A DNA stretch of 49,392 nucleotides from Clostridia bacterium (GTDB lineage: Bacteria > Bacillota > Clostridia > Oscillospirales > CAG-272): NCBI GenBank assembly GCA_017461365.1, contig JAFTYG010000071.1, forward strand, positions 1 through 49,392, in the 5' to 3' direction. The notes under the pieces are model-generated. The model ran no database searches. It worked only from the letters and a program-made list of their open reading frames with translations, and was not told where the DNA came from. Below are positions 16,379 through 26,700 of the stretch, piece after piece (the stretch's first letter is position 1; each line of letters opens with the position of its first letter). A program made the translations under genes and the position numbers.

Positions 16379-17958
16379 TTTGTATCTTCATCCTGTACTT
16401 CATAGTCAGCTTCTATATAGTATGACGCCCTTCCCGTCTCGGATTTTTTATATACGTCAAGCTCAAACCAGAAGATAGAGCCTACGCCAACGGTGCTCTG
16501 AACTCCGTAGCTTGCGCCGTGAAGCTCAAGAACCTCCTTGACGATCGAAAGTCCGAGTCCCGTACCGACCGTCGCACGCTTGTGTACCTTATCGACCTTG
16601 TAGTATCTGTTCCAGATAGAAGCAATCTGATCCTCGGCAATTCCCTCGCCCGTGTCGGTAACGCTCACCTTTACCTTGCCGTCCTTGACCGTCTGCGACA
16701 CAGATACCTTCTTATCCTCGCCCGTATAATTTATGGCGTTGTTTATAAGATTGTACACTACCTGCAATATCATTCCTCTGTCAGCCGAAACGTCTACGTC
16801 GGTGTCGGCGGTAAACTCTATGCTGTAGCCGTCCTGCATCGTAAGACGCTCGTATCTCTGCATAGTATCGCGCACCGTCTGCGTCAGGCTGAACACCTGC
16901 ATATCGGGCTTTCGCGTTCCCGCCTGTATCTTAGACAGATCGAGCATATCGTTTACAAGCTCGGAAAGCCTTGATGTCTCGTCAATGATTATCTGTATAT
17001 TCTCAGCTGTATTTTCCCCCGGAATATCGCGCATGACCTCTCCGTAGCCCTTTATCATCGTCAGAGGCGTACGCAGATCGTGAGATATATTGGAGATAAG
17101 CTCCTTTTGCAAATTGTCGGTCTTAGCAAGCTCACGCGACGCAAAGTTAAGACTGTCACCAAGCTCATCTATCTCGCGGTATCCGCTTACGACCGAAAAG
17201 TCGGCGTTGTACTCACCCTTTGCAAGCCTCTTCGCCGCTTCGTTCATCGTAACGATAGGCTTCGTGATCAGCTTAGACAAAAATACGGCAGTAAGCATAG
17301 CCGCGATAGCAAGGATAATACCTATCCATATAAACTGATTTTTTATAGTTCCGCCGACCGCGGAAACGGGAGTAAGCACCGTACTCTGTACGACCATATA
17401 AGAGGTATCCTCGGTCTCGTGCACCGTAACGTATATCGCCTGCAATCGGTCAGAGCTTCTGTACATATACGGAAATTCTCCGGTACTTCCGAAATTGTCC
17501 TTCACTATTCTGAGATTCTCAGACGAAGAGTATGTTCCGTGTGTAACGAGCGCGATATAGTTTCCCTCGTTGCTTATCGCCTTACTGTAAAGCGTACCGA
17601 AGTTCGCCACGATAGCATGGCTGATGTCGCCTGCCGTCGACTGCGCGAAAAGAGCTATTTTCGGCTTTCCGTCGACCACCTTGCATATCCAGATGTCCTC
17701 ATAATACTCAGAGGAATGTTCATTTGCAATATCCTCAAGCTGTGTGGCATCATCAAGCTCTCTTGAGATCAGAAGAGACGCATTTTCAAGCTCACCGAAC
17801 TTGGTCGCCTGATAGAAATACGAAACGGTCTGTATCTGAAAGAACCAGATAATTCCCAAAGCAACCCCGACAAATGCGATAAGTATGGCGTACATCTTCC
17901 ATCTTATTCCGTATCGGCTTCTCTTTATTCTGTTGTCATCCGCTCCCGAGCCGTTCAT
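16375..17958 (-). CDS. Sensor histidine kinase
   Basis: 527 residues. A cytoplasmic start, transmembrane helix 1 (about 23-42), an extracellular sensor region (about 43-207), helix 2 (about 208-228), a HAMP domain (about 229-282), a HisKA domain with His293 in SNISHDLRTPLTM, and an HATPase domain (N box NLINNAINYTG, G1 DTGEGI, G2 GTGLGLSIVKEV). It phosphorylates the response regulator gene that lies 3 bp upstream. The signal is unknown. GAGGG is placed 8 bp before the ATG. Confidence 0.95.
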   Translation of the reverse strand: MNGSGADDNRIKRSRYGIRWKMYAILIAFVGVALGIIWFFQIQTVSYFYQATKFGELENASLLISRELDDATQLEDIANEHSSEYYEDIWICKVVDGKPKIALFAQSTAGDISHAIVANFGTLYSKAISNEGNYIALVTHGTYSSSENLRIVKDNFGSTGEFPYMYRSSDRLQAIYVTVHETEDTSYMVVQSTVLTPVSAVGGTIKNQFIWIGIILAIAAMLTAVFLSKLITKPIVTMNEAAKRLAKGEYNADFSVVSGYREIDELGDSLNFASRELAKTDNLQKELISNISHDLRTPLTMIKGYGEVMRDIPGENTAENIQIIIDETSRLSELVNDMLDLSKIQAGTRKPDMQVFSLTQTVRDTMQRYERLTMQDGYSIEFTADTDVDVSADRGMILQVVYNLINNAINYTGEDKKVSVSQTVKDGKVKVSVTDTGEGIAEDQIASIWNRYYKVDKVHKRATVGTGLGLSIVKEVLELHGASYGVQSTVGVGSIFWFELDVYKKSETGRASYYIEADYEVQDEDTK

Positions 17959-17961
17959 AAA

Positions 17962-18651
17962 TTATCCCTCAAATCTGTATCCGACTCCGCGAAGCGTCAC
18001 TATAAGCCCCGAATATCTTCCGAGACTCTTACGGAGCAGCTTTATGTGCGTGTCGAGCGTGCGCACGTCACCGAAGAAATCATAACCCCACACGTCGCTT
18101 ATGAGCTTTTCGCGCGAGAGCGCCACGTTTCTGTTTTCAAGCATATAGAAGAACAGATCGTACTCCTTCGGAGACATATCGACACGCTCTCCGTCAATAA
18201 ACACGAGCCTTGCCGTAACGTCCGCCTTGAGTCCTCCGTTGTCTATCGATACGATCACGTTTTCCTTTTTGACGTTCTCGGAATAGTTCTTCCGAACCCT
18301 CTTCATAACCGCTTCTATCCTGAGCATAAGCTCCTTCGGAGAAAAGGGCTTGACAACGTAGTCGTCAATACCGAGCTCAAAACCGTTTATTCTGTCGTAC
18401 TCCTCACCTCTTGCCGAAAGCATTATTATCGGTACAGCCGATATTTTTCTTATCTCTCTGCAAGCCGAAAAGCCGTCAAGCTCGGGCATCATTATGTCCA
18501 TGATAACTATATCAAATTCCTGTGTGCGGCAAAGATGCACCGCCTCCATGCCGTCAGCAGCCTCCGTCACCGTATAGCCCTCAAACTCGGCGTATTTTTT
18601 TATTATCGAACGAATTCTCGCTTCGTCGTCCACCACCAATATGTGATACAT
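17962..18651 (-). CDS. OmpR/PhoB-type response regulator
   Basis: 229 residues. Receiver domain with DDE (8-10), phospho-acceptor Asp52 in VIMDIMMPELDG, and Lys101 in VVKPFSP; winged-helix DNA-binding domain from about 135 with RDKLISDVWGY-like recognition region (here REKLISDVWGYDFFG) and DTHIKLLRKSLG. First gene of the operon with the histidine kinase. GAGGAGG lies upstream of the ATG. No clear promoter is visible in the 84-bp gap behind htrA, so read-through from htrA may contribute. Confidence 0.95.
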   Translation of the reverse strand: MYHILVVDDEARIRSIIKKYAEFEGYTVTEAADGMEAVHLCRTQEFDIVIMDIMMPELDGFSACREIRKISAVPIIMLSARGEEYDRINGFELGIDDYVVKPFSPKELMLRIEAVMKRVRKNYSENVKKENVIVSIDNGGLKADVTARLVFIDGERVDMSPKEYDLFFYMLENRNVALSREKLISDVWGYDFFGDVRTLDTHIKLLRKSLGRYSGLIVTLRGVGYRFEG

Positions 18652-18697
18652 TCCCTGTCCTCCTCTTTTAAGTAAATATATGCCTTTATCAAGATAT

Positions 18698-18721
18698 AGC
18701 CTCCCTCTGCCGAGGAAGGCT
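18698..18721 (-). terminator. Hairpin after the HtrA gene
   Basis: A 10-bp stem with one G-U pair (18698-18707 with 18712-18721), 15 bp past the htrA stop on the minus strand. The U-tail is poor, so it may be leaky. Its sequence resembles the central hairpin of repeat copy A. Confidence 0.55.
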
Positions 18722-18735
18722 ATAAAGTCTTGTTT

Positions 18736-20076
18736 TTAATTATAGCCGTCCGCGATGGCCTTTGCCGCATCCCACGCAATATCTATGGGAATTGCAAAGC
18801 CCAAGCCCTCGATACCCGTATCCGATTGCTTCGCGTTTACTATGCCGATAAGCTCGCCCGCTCTGTTAAAAAGTCCGCCGCCCGAATTTCCGGGGTTTAT
18901 CGCCGCGTTTGTCTGCATAAGCGTCATCTGATGCCCGTCAACAACAACAGTTCTGTCAAGAGCGCTTATGATACCGTCAGTAACCGTACCGCCGAGAGAG
19001 CCCAAGGGGTTTCCGATGGCGACTACCTCCTGACCTACAACGAGGCTCTTACTGCTGCCCATTACAGCCGCCTTGAGTCCCGTCGCGTTTATCTTGATCA
19101 GAGCAATATCCTTTTCCGCGTCGCCGCCGATAAGCTTCGCTTCAAATTCGCTTCCGTCCGTAAGACGCACGTAAATGCGTTGCGCGCCGTCTATTACGTG
19201 ATTGTTGGTGATTATATACCCGTTTTCACTGATAATGACACCGCTACCCGCACCGCTCGTCACGTACTGACCGTAAAATCTGTCCGTCACCACGTTCGTC
19301 GTGGTTATCTCGACCACGGTGTCGGCAACAAGCTCAACGACCTGCGAGATCGACAGGCTGTCGGTATAACCCGTAGAGCCCAACTGCTCTGTCACGTTTA
19401 TGGTACCGTCGTTTTTTATTACGTTCATCTCACCCGAAGCTCCGCTGTCGGGCACGGTAGGCGACTTGACGTCATCCGACGAGTCACTGTTGCTGACCTC
19501 AATACTGAACAGACCGTCGATAATATTCCCAAGCCCCATAAATCCGTTCACAGCCAAAAGTCCCACGTTCATAAGAAGCGTCGGTAACACTGTGGTGACG
19601 ATCAGGGCAAGCGCAACAACGAGAGCCACCGTCACGGCTCCGAAAGATCTGCCGCTCTTTTTGCTTGTCCGAACGTTTTCTTTTTTTCTTTTCTTTCCGT
19701 ACTTTTTATCAGCCTTGCCGTCATTTCCGTTTTCGGTAAAATTCGGCGCATAGTAGGGCGGTTTATAACTGCAAGAGCGCTGAGCGTCGCTATTTATCTG
19801 CGACGTCTCTGCTTCATCTTCATCTTTTTCTTGATCGCCGCCTTCTTTTTCGCCAGCTTTCTTCTCTTGCTTACTATCTTCAAGCCCTTCTTCACAAGCT
19901 TCATTCTCTTGCGGCGTAAGAGCTTCTTCCTTCTCTTGGCGCTTTTCTTTATTTTCTTCTTCAGCTTCTTTCTGAATTTGTTCACCGCCAACAGTGTGCC
20001 TATTATTCCCATATTCTTTATCCTCCATATTCATATTATTGTCATCATACTCGGAATTGCGGAAACCATCACTCAT
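18736..20076 (-). CDS. HtrA/DegP-like serine protease without PDZ domain
   Basis: 446 residues. A charged cytoplasmic N-terminus rich in Glu/Lys (about 30-140), one membrane helix (about 146-172), then an extracellular trypsin-like domain with His293 (TNNHVIDG), Asp323 (KDIALIKI) and Ser398 (NPGNSGGG). The protein ends at ADGYN, exactly where the linker to the PDZ domain normally begins, and the 84 bp behind it cannot encode one. I used the ATG at 20076 because GGAGG is 8 bp upstream; a start at 20157 has no site. Family role: degradation of misfolded envelope proteins. Substrate presentation is expected to differ without PDZ. Confidence 0.88.
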   Translation of the reverse strand: MSDGFRNSEYDDNNMNMEDKEYGNNRHTVGGEQIQKEAEEENKEKRQEKEEALTPQENEACEEGLEDSKQEKKAGEKEGGDQEKDEDEAETSQINSDAQRSCSYKPPYYAPNFTENGNDGKADKKYGKKRKKENVRTSKKSGRSFGAVTVALVVALALIVTTVLPTLLMNVGLLAVNGFMGLGNIIDGLFSIEVSNSDSSDDVKSPTVPDSGASGEMNVIKNDGTINVTEQLGSTGYTDSLSISQVVELVADTVVEITTTNVVTDRFYGQYVTSGAGSGVIISENGYIITNNHVIDGAQRIYVRLTDGSEFEAKLIGGDAEKDIALIKINATGLKAAVMGSSKSLVVGQEVVAIGNPLGSLGGTVTDGIISALDRTVVVDGHQMTLMQTNAAINPGNSGGGLFNRAGELIGIVNAKQSDTGIEGLGFAIPIDIAWDAAKAIADGYN

Positions 20077-20206
20077 AGCTCTATCCTCCGATCGAATTTC
20101 TAATCCTATTATATAATTCCTTTGTGACAGTTTTTTGATGAATTCTACAACGAACACTGAATTTACCGAAATTATTCGAAAAGTGTCTCAAAAAACGTTT
20201 TTTCGG

Positions 20207-20235
20207 TTGTATTTCTCACAAAAATCTGTTATAAT
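20207..20235 (+). promoter_or_regulatory. Promoter of addB-addA
   Basis: TTGTAT (20207-20212), 17-bp spacer, TATAAT (20230-20235). The leader is about 165 nt. Confidence 0.75.
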
Positions 20236-20302
20236 AGACGTATCGCGGAGAACAGTCGGGACGCTTCGGGCTTCTCGGCTTCCATCTGCTTTTATTTTAC
20301 AC

Positions 20303-20330
20303 TAAAGTCTGCCGCTCTGTCAAGACTTTA
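20303..20330 (+). promoter_or_regulatory. Leader hairpin upstream of addB
   Basis: TAAAGTCT (20303-20310) pairs perfectly with AGACTTTA (20323-20330) around a 12-nt loop. It is in the addB 5' leader (20242-20408), which otherwise shows no known riboswitch motif. Function unknown. Confidence 0.35.
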
Positions 20331-20408
20331 TTCCATAATAACTAAAATATTTAAAAATTTCTACGCTATTATTCGATAATAAACGATTTTTTGAAAGGAG
20401 ACGTCACG

Positions 20409-23400
20409 GTGATCACATTTTTATACGGTACATACGGAAGCGGAAAAACGACCGCCGTTCTCGAGAAAATAAAAAAGGATACCGATATGGGGATACACAC
20501 CTTCCTCATAGTCCCCGAGCAGGAGGCGGTGCAGAGCGAACGCGCTACACTTCTTGCCCTCCCAAATTCCGCTCAGCTAAAGCTCGAGGTGCTCAGCTTT
20601 TCGCGCCTATATAACCGACTTTGCCGTGAATACGGCGGTCTGTCGTATAGGTATATCACCAAGCCCATCCGCCATCTGCTTATGTGGCAGAATATGCGTG
20701 AGCTTGCTCCTTTTCTTCTTGAATACAACACCTTTTCCGAAAGAGACTCATCCATATGCGATATTATGCTCTCGGCGATCTCTGAATGTAAATCCTGCGG
20801 TATTACACCCACCGAGCTTGAAGCGGCGGCAAAAAGATTGCCACAGGATGACAGACTTTCAAAAAGACTTACCGATCTGTCCCTCATCTACTCGAGCTTC
20901 GACCGCCTTGTAGCCGAGAATTACAGCGACTCCTCAGATGATATATCGAGGCTCTACGACATCCTCAAAAAAGAGGATTTCTTTGGCGGAGCTAACGTCT
21001 ATATAGACTCCTTTACCTCCTTTACAGCCGCCGAGCATCGGGTAATAGAAAGAATATTCGCGCAAGCCGATAACGTGACCGTCACCGTACCTATGCCCTC
21101 TCCCGAGTGCAAGGATATAAGCGTTGCAAGTATAAAGCATTCTCAAGAGCGCCTTGTGCGCTCGGCGTCGCTTCACGGCGGTCACAAAACGCACAAGCTC
21201 GGAGGCAACCGTAGGGCAAAATACGCATCTCTTGCGCACGTCGCGGAAAACCTCTGGCGGCTTGACGTTTCTGAGGGCGAGGGAAAGGTGCTCAACGACG
21301 GAAGCATCACAATGGAGGTCTGCGACACCCCCTACGCAGAGGCGGAGGCAGTGGCAAACCGTATATTGGAGCTTTTGCGACAGGGCGAGCGTTGCCGCGA
21401 TATGCTTGTGCTTATGCGCTCCCCCGAAAAATACAGAGGTATCATTGAGCCCGCTTTCGCAAAAAACGGCATCCCGTTCTACTTTTCGGAAAAGACAGAC
21501 CTGCGCTCTCTCCCACCCGTAAAGCTCCTTTTTTCTGCTCTGCGCATAAAACAGTACAATTGGCAGAAAAACGATATAATCACACACATAAAAACAGGAC
21601 TCTATTCATTCCCCCTGCGCTCCGCCGACCTTTTTGAGGAATATATCGAAACGTGGAACATCCACGGCGCGCGCTTTACCGAGGGGGACGGATGGACAAT
21701 GAACCCCGACGGATACGTCAGCGGCGAACCGTCACCGAGAGGAAAAGAGATACTTGCCGCCGCGAATGAAGTGAGAGGACAGCTTCTCCCCACGCTCGAA
21801 AAATTCTTTATTCTCCTTGACGCCGCAAAAAATATTCCCGAAATGTGTCGGGCGGTATATACGTATTTTACCGATATAGAGCTTGAGGACAGACTCCTGA
21901 CACTTGCCACAAACGAAGCGAGGCGCGGCAACGCCAAGGGAGCGTCAGAGCTCAGAGCAATATACGGCGTTATCCTCGAAAGCCTTGCGGATATAGCCGC
22001 GGCGCTCCCCGAGGAGGAAGCGACAGCCGAGGAATTTCTGCTTATCCTCCGCGCGGTATTCGACAAGACCGAGGTCGGAACTATCCCTACGTCGGTCGAT
22101 GAGGTCATGATAGGCTCTGCCGCCACAGCAAGAGCTTCAAATCAGAAATATACCTTCGTCATGGGACTTTGCGAGGGCGAGTTCCCCGCAACCGTCAACG
22201 ATACGGGCATATTTTCCTCGGCAGACAGAACCGCGCTGAAGGATATTGACATAGAGCTATCCTCCGACTCGGACACACGCTCCTCGGACGAGCTGATGTT
22301 TGCGCAAAAGGCTTTCGCCACCGCATCGCATGGGCTGTATCTCTTTACGTCCGCGGCGGAATTCAGCGGAAAAGCGCGTACGCCATCCATGCCTTGGAAC
22401 AGAACGCTCGCCCTTTTAAAGGAATATAAGCCGCACCGCTTTTCGGGAACAGACCTGTCTTATTCGGTAGGAAGCGCGCGCTCAGCCGCTACACATCTGA
22501 GAGCGCTTGAGGGAAAAGCCGAGGGAGAGGCGCTCAAGGAAGCCGTCTCCTGCTCCCTGCCCGACGCAAAGCGTCTTTGCGAGCTCCCGATCTCAGCCGA
22601 TGAAGCTCTGACCGTCTCTCCCGAGAGCGTTGAGCTTGCCATAGGCAAGAGTGCGCAGTTTTCTTCGTCAAAATTCGAAAAATACGTCAACTGTCCCCTT
22701 TTGTTCTACTGCTCAAGCGTCCTGAAGCTCAGAGAAAAGGTGAATTCGGATTTTCTCTCCTCGGATATGGGAACATTTGTCCACGCAATACTTGAACAGA
22801 TAATACGCTTCGCCACCACCGAGAACGAAAACGGAGAGCTCCCGACCGATGAGGAGATAACCGAAAAGACCGAAAAGGCAGTTCTCGAATATATCGACCT
22901 CGTCTCCCCCTCGGAGCTTAGAAGATCAAAGCGCCTCTCACACATATACGACAGACTCAAACGCTTGGCTCTCCTTATGGTTAGAAATATCATAACCGAA
23001 TTCAGACAAAGCGACTTTACCCCCGCATACTTTGAGCTTTCGATAGACGGTAAGAACGGAGCGCCAAAGCCTTGGAGAATAGTTCTTGACGACGGTAGCG
23101 CATCGGAATTTATTGGAAAGATAGACCGCGTTGACGTCTACAGAAACGAAAACGGTGTTTATATCCGAGTAGTTGACTATAAAACGGGAACTAAGGTATT
23201 CTCGCTTGACGACGTTGAGCACGGAATAAATACGCAGATGCTTCTCTACCTCTTTATGCTCTGCCGTGACAGCGGCTCGGAATTTTTGCGTGCGCTCGGC
23301 GTCAAGGAGGGAGAAAAGCCGATACCTGCGGGAGTGATGTACCTGTCCGCCGACATCCCAACGTTGCAAGCCACCGCTCATTACGATGCCGAAACCGCCG

Positions 23401-23711
23401 AGCGACTTGCCGAGGAAAAACTCAGAAGAAGCGGACTTGTGCTCAACGACGCAGAAATACTCAAAGCGATGAACCGTAACCTTTCAAGAAGATTTCTCGC
23501 GGGAGTATATCAAAAAAAGGACGGCGAGATAGTAGGCGACGCGCTCACGTCATCAGAGGATTTTGAAGGTCTCTACGCCGAAATAAACGACACCGTAAAA
23601 AAGATGCTCACCGAGCTGAGAAAGGGCAACGCGGGAGCGTCGCCTCTGCGCTACGGTGATAACGATCCGTGCGACTTCTGCAAGATGAAGCCCGTATGCC
23701 GCAAGGAATAA
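20409..23711 (+). CDS. addB: ATP-dependent helicase/nuclease subunit B (AddB)
   Basis: 1100 residues. The N-terminal GTYGSGKT loop (7-14) and VPEQEAVQSE identify AddB; the C-terminal RecB-type nuclease motif is VVDYKTGTK near residue 930, and four cysteines (NCPLLFYC and FCKMKPVC) would hold the iron-sulfur cluster. With AddA it processes double-strand ends for RecA-dependent repair. I chose GTG 20409 because AAAGGAG stands 8 bp upstream; an earlier in-frame TTG overlaps that site. It is followed by addA after 10 bp. Confidence 0.95.
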   Translation: MITFLYGTYGSGKTTAVLEKIKKDTDMGIHTFLIVPEQEAVQSERATLLALPNSAQLKLEVLSFSRLYNRLCREYGGLSYRYITKPIRHLLMWQNMRELAPFLLEYNTFSERDSSICDIMLSAISECKSCGITPTELEAAAKRLPQDDRLSKRLTDLSLIYSSFDRLVAENYSDSSDDISRLYDILKKEDFFGGANVYIDSFTSFTAAEHRVIERIFAQADNVTVTVPMPSPECKDISVASIKHSQERLVRSASLHGGHKTHKLGGNRRAKYASLAHVAENLWRLDVSEGEGKVLNDGSITMEVCDTPYAEAEAVANRILELLRQGERCRDMLVLMRSPEKYRGIIEPAFAKNGIPFYFSEKTDLRSLPPVKLLFSALRIKQYNWQKNDIITHIKTGLYSFPLRSADLFEEYIETWNIHGARFTEGDGWTMNPDGYVSGEPSPRGKEILAAANEVRGQLLPTLEKFFILLDAAKNIPEMCRAVYTYFTDIELEDRLLTLATNEARRGNAKGASELRAIYGVILESLADIAAALPEEEATAEEFLLILRAVFDKTEVGTIPTSVDEVMIGSAATARASNQKYTFVMGLCEGEFPATVNDTGIFSSADRTALKDIDIELSSDSDTRSSDELMFAQKAFATASHGLYLFTSAAEFSGKARTPSMPWNRTLALLKEYKPHRFSGTDLSYSVGSARSAATHLRALEGKAEGEALKEAVSCSLPDAKRLCELPISADEALTVSPESVELAIGKSAQFSSSKFEKYVNCPLLFYCSSVLKLREKVNSDFLSSDMGTFVHAILEQIIRFATTENENGELPTDEEITEKTEKAVLEYIDLVSPSELRRSKRLSHIYDRLKRLALLMVRNIITEFRQSDFTPAYFELSIDGKNGAPKPWRIVLDDGSASEFIGKIDRVDVYRNENGVYIRVVDYKTGTKVFSLDDVEHGINTQMLLYLFMLCRDSGSEFLRALGVKEGEKPIPAGVMYLSADIPTLQATAHYDAETAERLAEEKLRRSGLVLNDAEILKAMNRNLSRRFLAGVYQKKDGEIVGDALTSSEDFEGLYAEINDTVKKMLTELRKGNAGASPLRYGDNDPCDFCKMKPVCRKE

Positions 23712-23721
23712 GGAGGAAAGT

Positions 23722-26700
23722 ATGTCCGAAATAAAAGCAACAGAAAAAAAATGGACTAAAGGGCAGCTCGCCGCCATAAATATACGTGATAAGACACTGC
23801 TCGTCAGCGCGGCGGCAGGCTCGGGAAAGACCGCCACACTGACCGAGCGGATAATCCGAAGCCTTACCGATAAGGACTCACCCTCGGATATATCAAAAAT
23901 GCTCATAGTCACCTTTACACGCGCCGCGGCAACCGAGCTTCGGGACAGAATATTCAAGGCGCTTTCCGAGGAGCTTGCAAAGGATCCTCAGAACAGACGC
24001 CTTAACGAACAGCTCATAAAGCTCGGAAGCGCAAAGATATGCACCATCGACGCCTTTTATCTTGACATTATCAAGCAGAATTTCACCGCTCTCGGGATCT
24101 CCGCCTCCGCGCGTATTGCCGATTCCTCCGAGCTCGACATCCTCAAAAAGTCGACAATGGACGAGGTGATCGACTATTTCTACGATACCGACAGCGCGTT
24201 TCCCTCCTTTGCCGAGTGCTTTATACGAACAAAAAGCATTTATATGCTTGCAGAGCCTCTGCTTGACCTCTACGACAGCGTCCTGTCCTGCCCCGAGGGA
24301 ATAGAATTTCTGAAGAAAAGCGCGCAATATCTCCAAGACGCGGCAGACAAGGAGCTCAACTTTTTCGATACTCCTTACGGACAAAGCATACTTCGCGAGC
24401 TGAGAGCAAAATTCGAATATTTCCCAAGGGTTCTCGACGACGCGTACAAACACGCCGAGGACAACGCAGATATTATAGGAAAACGCTCTGCCTGCTACGC
24501 GTATGAGCTTGAATTTTCAAAAAACGTATATTCCGCGCTCATGCAAAACAGCGTTGAATACGACGGGATACGTGAGCTGTTCTTGTCCTACTCTCCGCCA
24601 AATCTCGGTGCTATAAAGCGAGGTGAGCAGGACAGCGAGGAAGGCATATTCTACAAAGAAAAGCGCAAAGAAATAAAGGATGATATAACCGCTCTGCGCG
24701 ATAAGATATTCTCACGAAGCAACGCTGATGTATGTGAAGAAATGCGTATGACGGCAAAGAACGTCGATATGCTCTACCGCGTTCTTTCCGAATTTTCCGC
24801 GCGTCTCAGAGAAGAAAAGCTCCGCAGAAACGTAATGGATTTCGACGACGTAAAGCGCTATACAATGAAGCTCCTTGTCAACGCGGACGGCACGCCCACC
24901 GAGCTTGCTAAAAAGTACAGCGAGCAGTTCACCGACATATACATAGACGAATATCAGGACGTCGATCTCGTTCAGGACAGTATCTTCTCATCAATATCGA
25001 AAAACAACCGCTTTATGGTCGGAGATATAAAACAGAGCATTTACGGCTTTCGCGGCGCTGAGCCCAAGGTCTTTGCAAGCTACAAGGAAAGGTTTTACAG
25101 CCTCGATACCGAGAACGAAGAAATACCGCCCGAGAACGTCCCCGAAGCGACCATCTTTATGTCAGAAAACTTCCGCTGTGACGAAAATATCATAAAATTC
25201 ACAAACACAGTATGCTCTCGGATATTCTGCGCAAGCGCCGAAAGCATCGGATATACCTCCGCAGACGATCTGCGATTTTCCAAGTTTCCGCCCAGAGGAG
25301 ATAACAAAGCGGAGGTCGCGGTTATTCTGACAAAAAACGCAGAGCCCGACGAGGACGAAAACGACACTGAAACCAAAAAGAAAAAAAGAAGACGCAAAAA
25401 GGCGGAAGACGCCCTCGACAAGGAAGAGCTTGAAGCCGAGTATATCGCGGAAAAGATAGCCTCGCTTGTCGGCAAGGAAAGGCTTGCCAACGGCGAGCTC
25501 ATAAAAGCGGGAGACGTCGCCATTCTCTACCGCTCAAACAAAATGGTAGCCTATCTTGTCGATGCTCTCGCAAAGAGAGGCATCCTATGCTCCGAGGGCG
25601 GCGGCGACAGCTATTTTGAAAGCCCCGACGTTCTTCTTGTGCTCTCTCTGCTCAACGTAGTGGACAATCCGCATAGGGATATACACTTGGCGGCAACGCT
25701 TTGCTCGCCTCTGTTCGAATTCACACTCGACGACCTTATAGCAATAAGAAAAAGCGCGCCCGACGCTTACTCACTGTACGACGCTACGGCAGAATACGGA
25801 AAAGGCGAGAGTGACCTTGCGAAAAAATGCAGAGACTTTGATGAAAAGCTCTCCGAGCTCCGCGCAAGCAGCCTATCCCTCCCCGTCGACAGATTTCTCC
25901 GTCTGCTCTTCGAATCCGACGTCTTTGCCGCATCGGGACTTCTCTCGGACAGAGACAGCTTCGGAGAGGGCGGAAACCTCCTACGCCTATACGACTACGC
26001 GCGCACCTTTGAAGCAGGCTCGTTCAAGGGACTTTATAATTTCATCGAATTTATAAACACTCTCATCGAAAACGGTAAAATGCTTGAGGTAGTCCCCAAG
26101 GACAGATGCGCCGAGCGCGTCACTCTGACGACCATGCACCACTCCAAGGGACTCGAATTCCCCGTTTGCTTTATCTGCGGAACTGGCTCAAAGAAAAATA
26201 TGAAGCAGCTCAACGGCAGTCTCCTTTACGAATATCCGACGGGAGTAGCGATGAAGCTGTCCGACAGCACGGGATTTTCACGCGTGAACACTCCGCTTCG
26301 TGAAGCGATAGCGAAGAACAAATTCATCTCCGAGATCGAAGAGGAGATGAGAATACTTTACGTTGCGCTCACGAGAGCAAGAGAGAGGCTATATATCACC
26401 GCCGCAATAAATTCCGACGCGGATAAAATAAAAACAGCCGCAAGGATGACGGCGCGTTACACCTGCCGATATACTCTTACGCACTGTATGTCATTTATAG
26501 ATTGGATACTTATTCCCTTTGAGGACAGCGCATCCGACGTTTATTCGTGCTGCACGTTGCGCTTTCTTTCAGCGGACGAGTGTGTAAAAGCACCCGAAGC
26601 CAACGAAAATACTCCCGACGAAACGCAAAAAACAGAACGCCCCGAGCCCGACAGAGCGCTTTGCGAAAGCCTCAAAGAAAAATTCGCGTACAGCTACGGC

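Noticed and set aside
18652-18735. Missing PDZ domain as a frameshift of HtrA
   Set aside because: No PDZ-like peptide is found in any frame in the 84 bp before the response regulator, so a simple frameshift does not explain it.
20236-20300. 6S or SRP RNA in the addB leader
   Set aside because: The expected conserved loops and pairing of either RNA are not seen; only a small hairpin lies further downstream.
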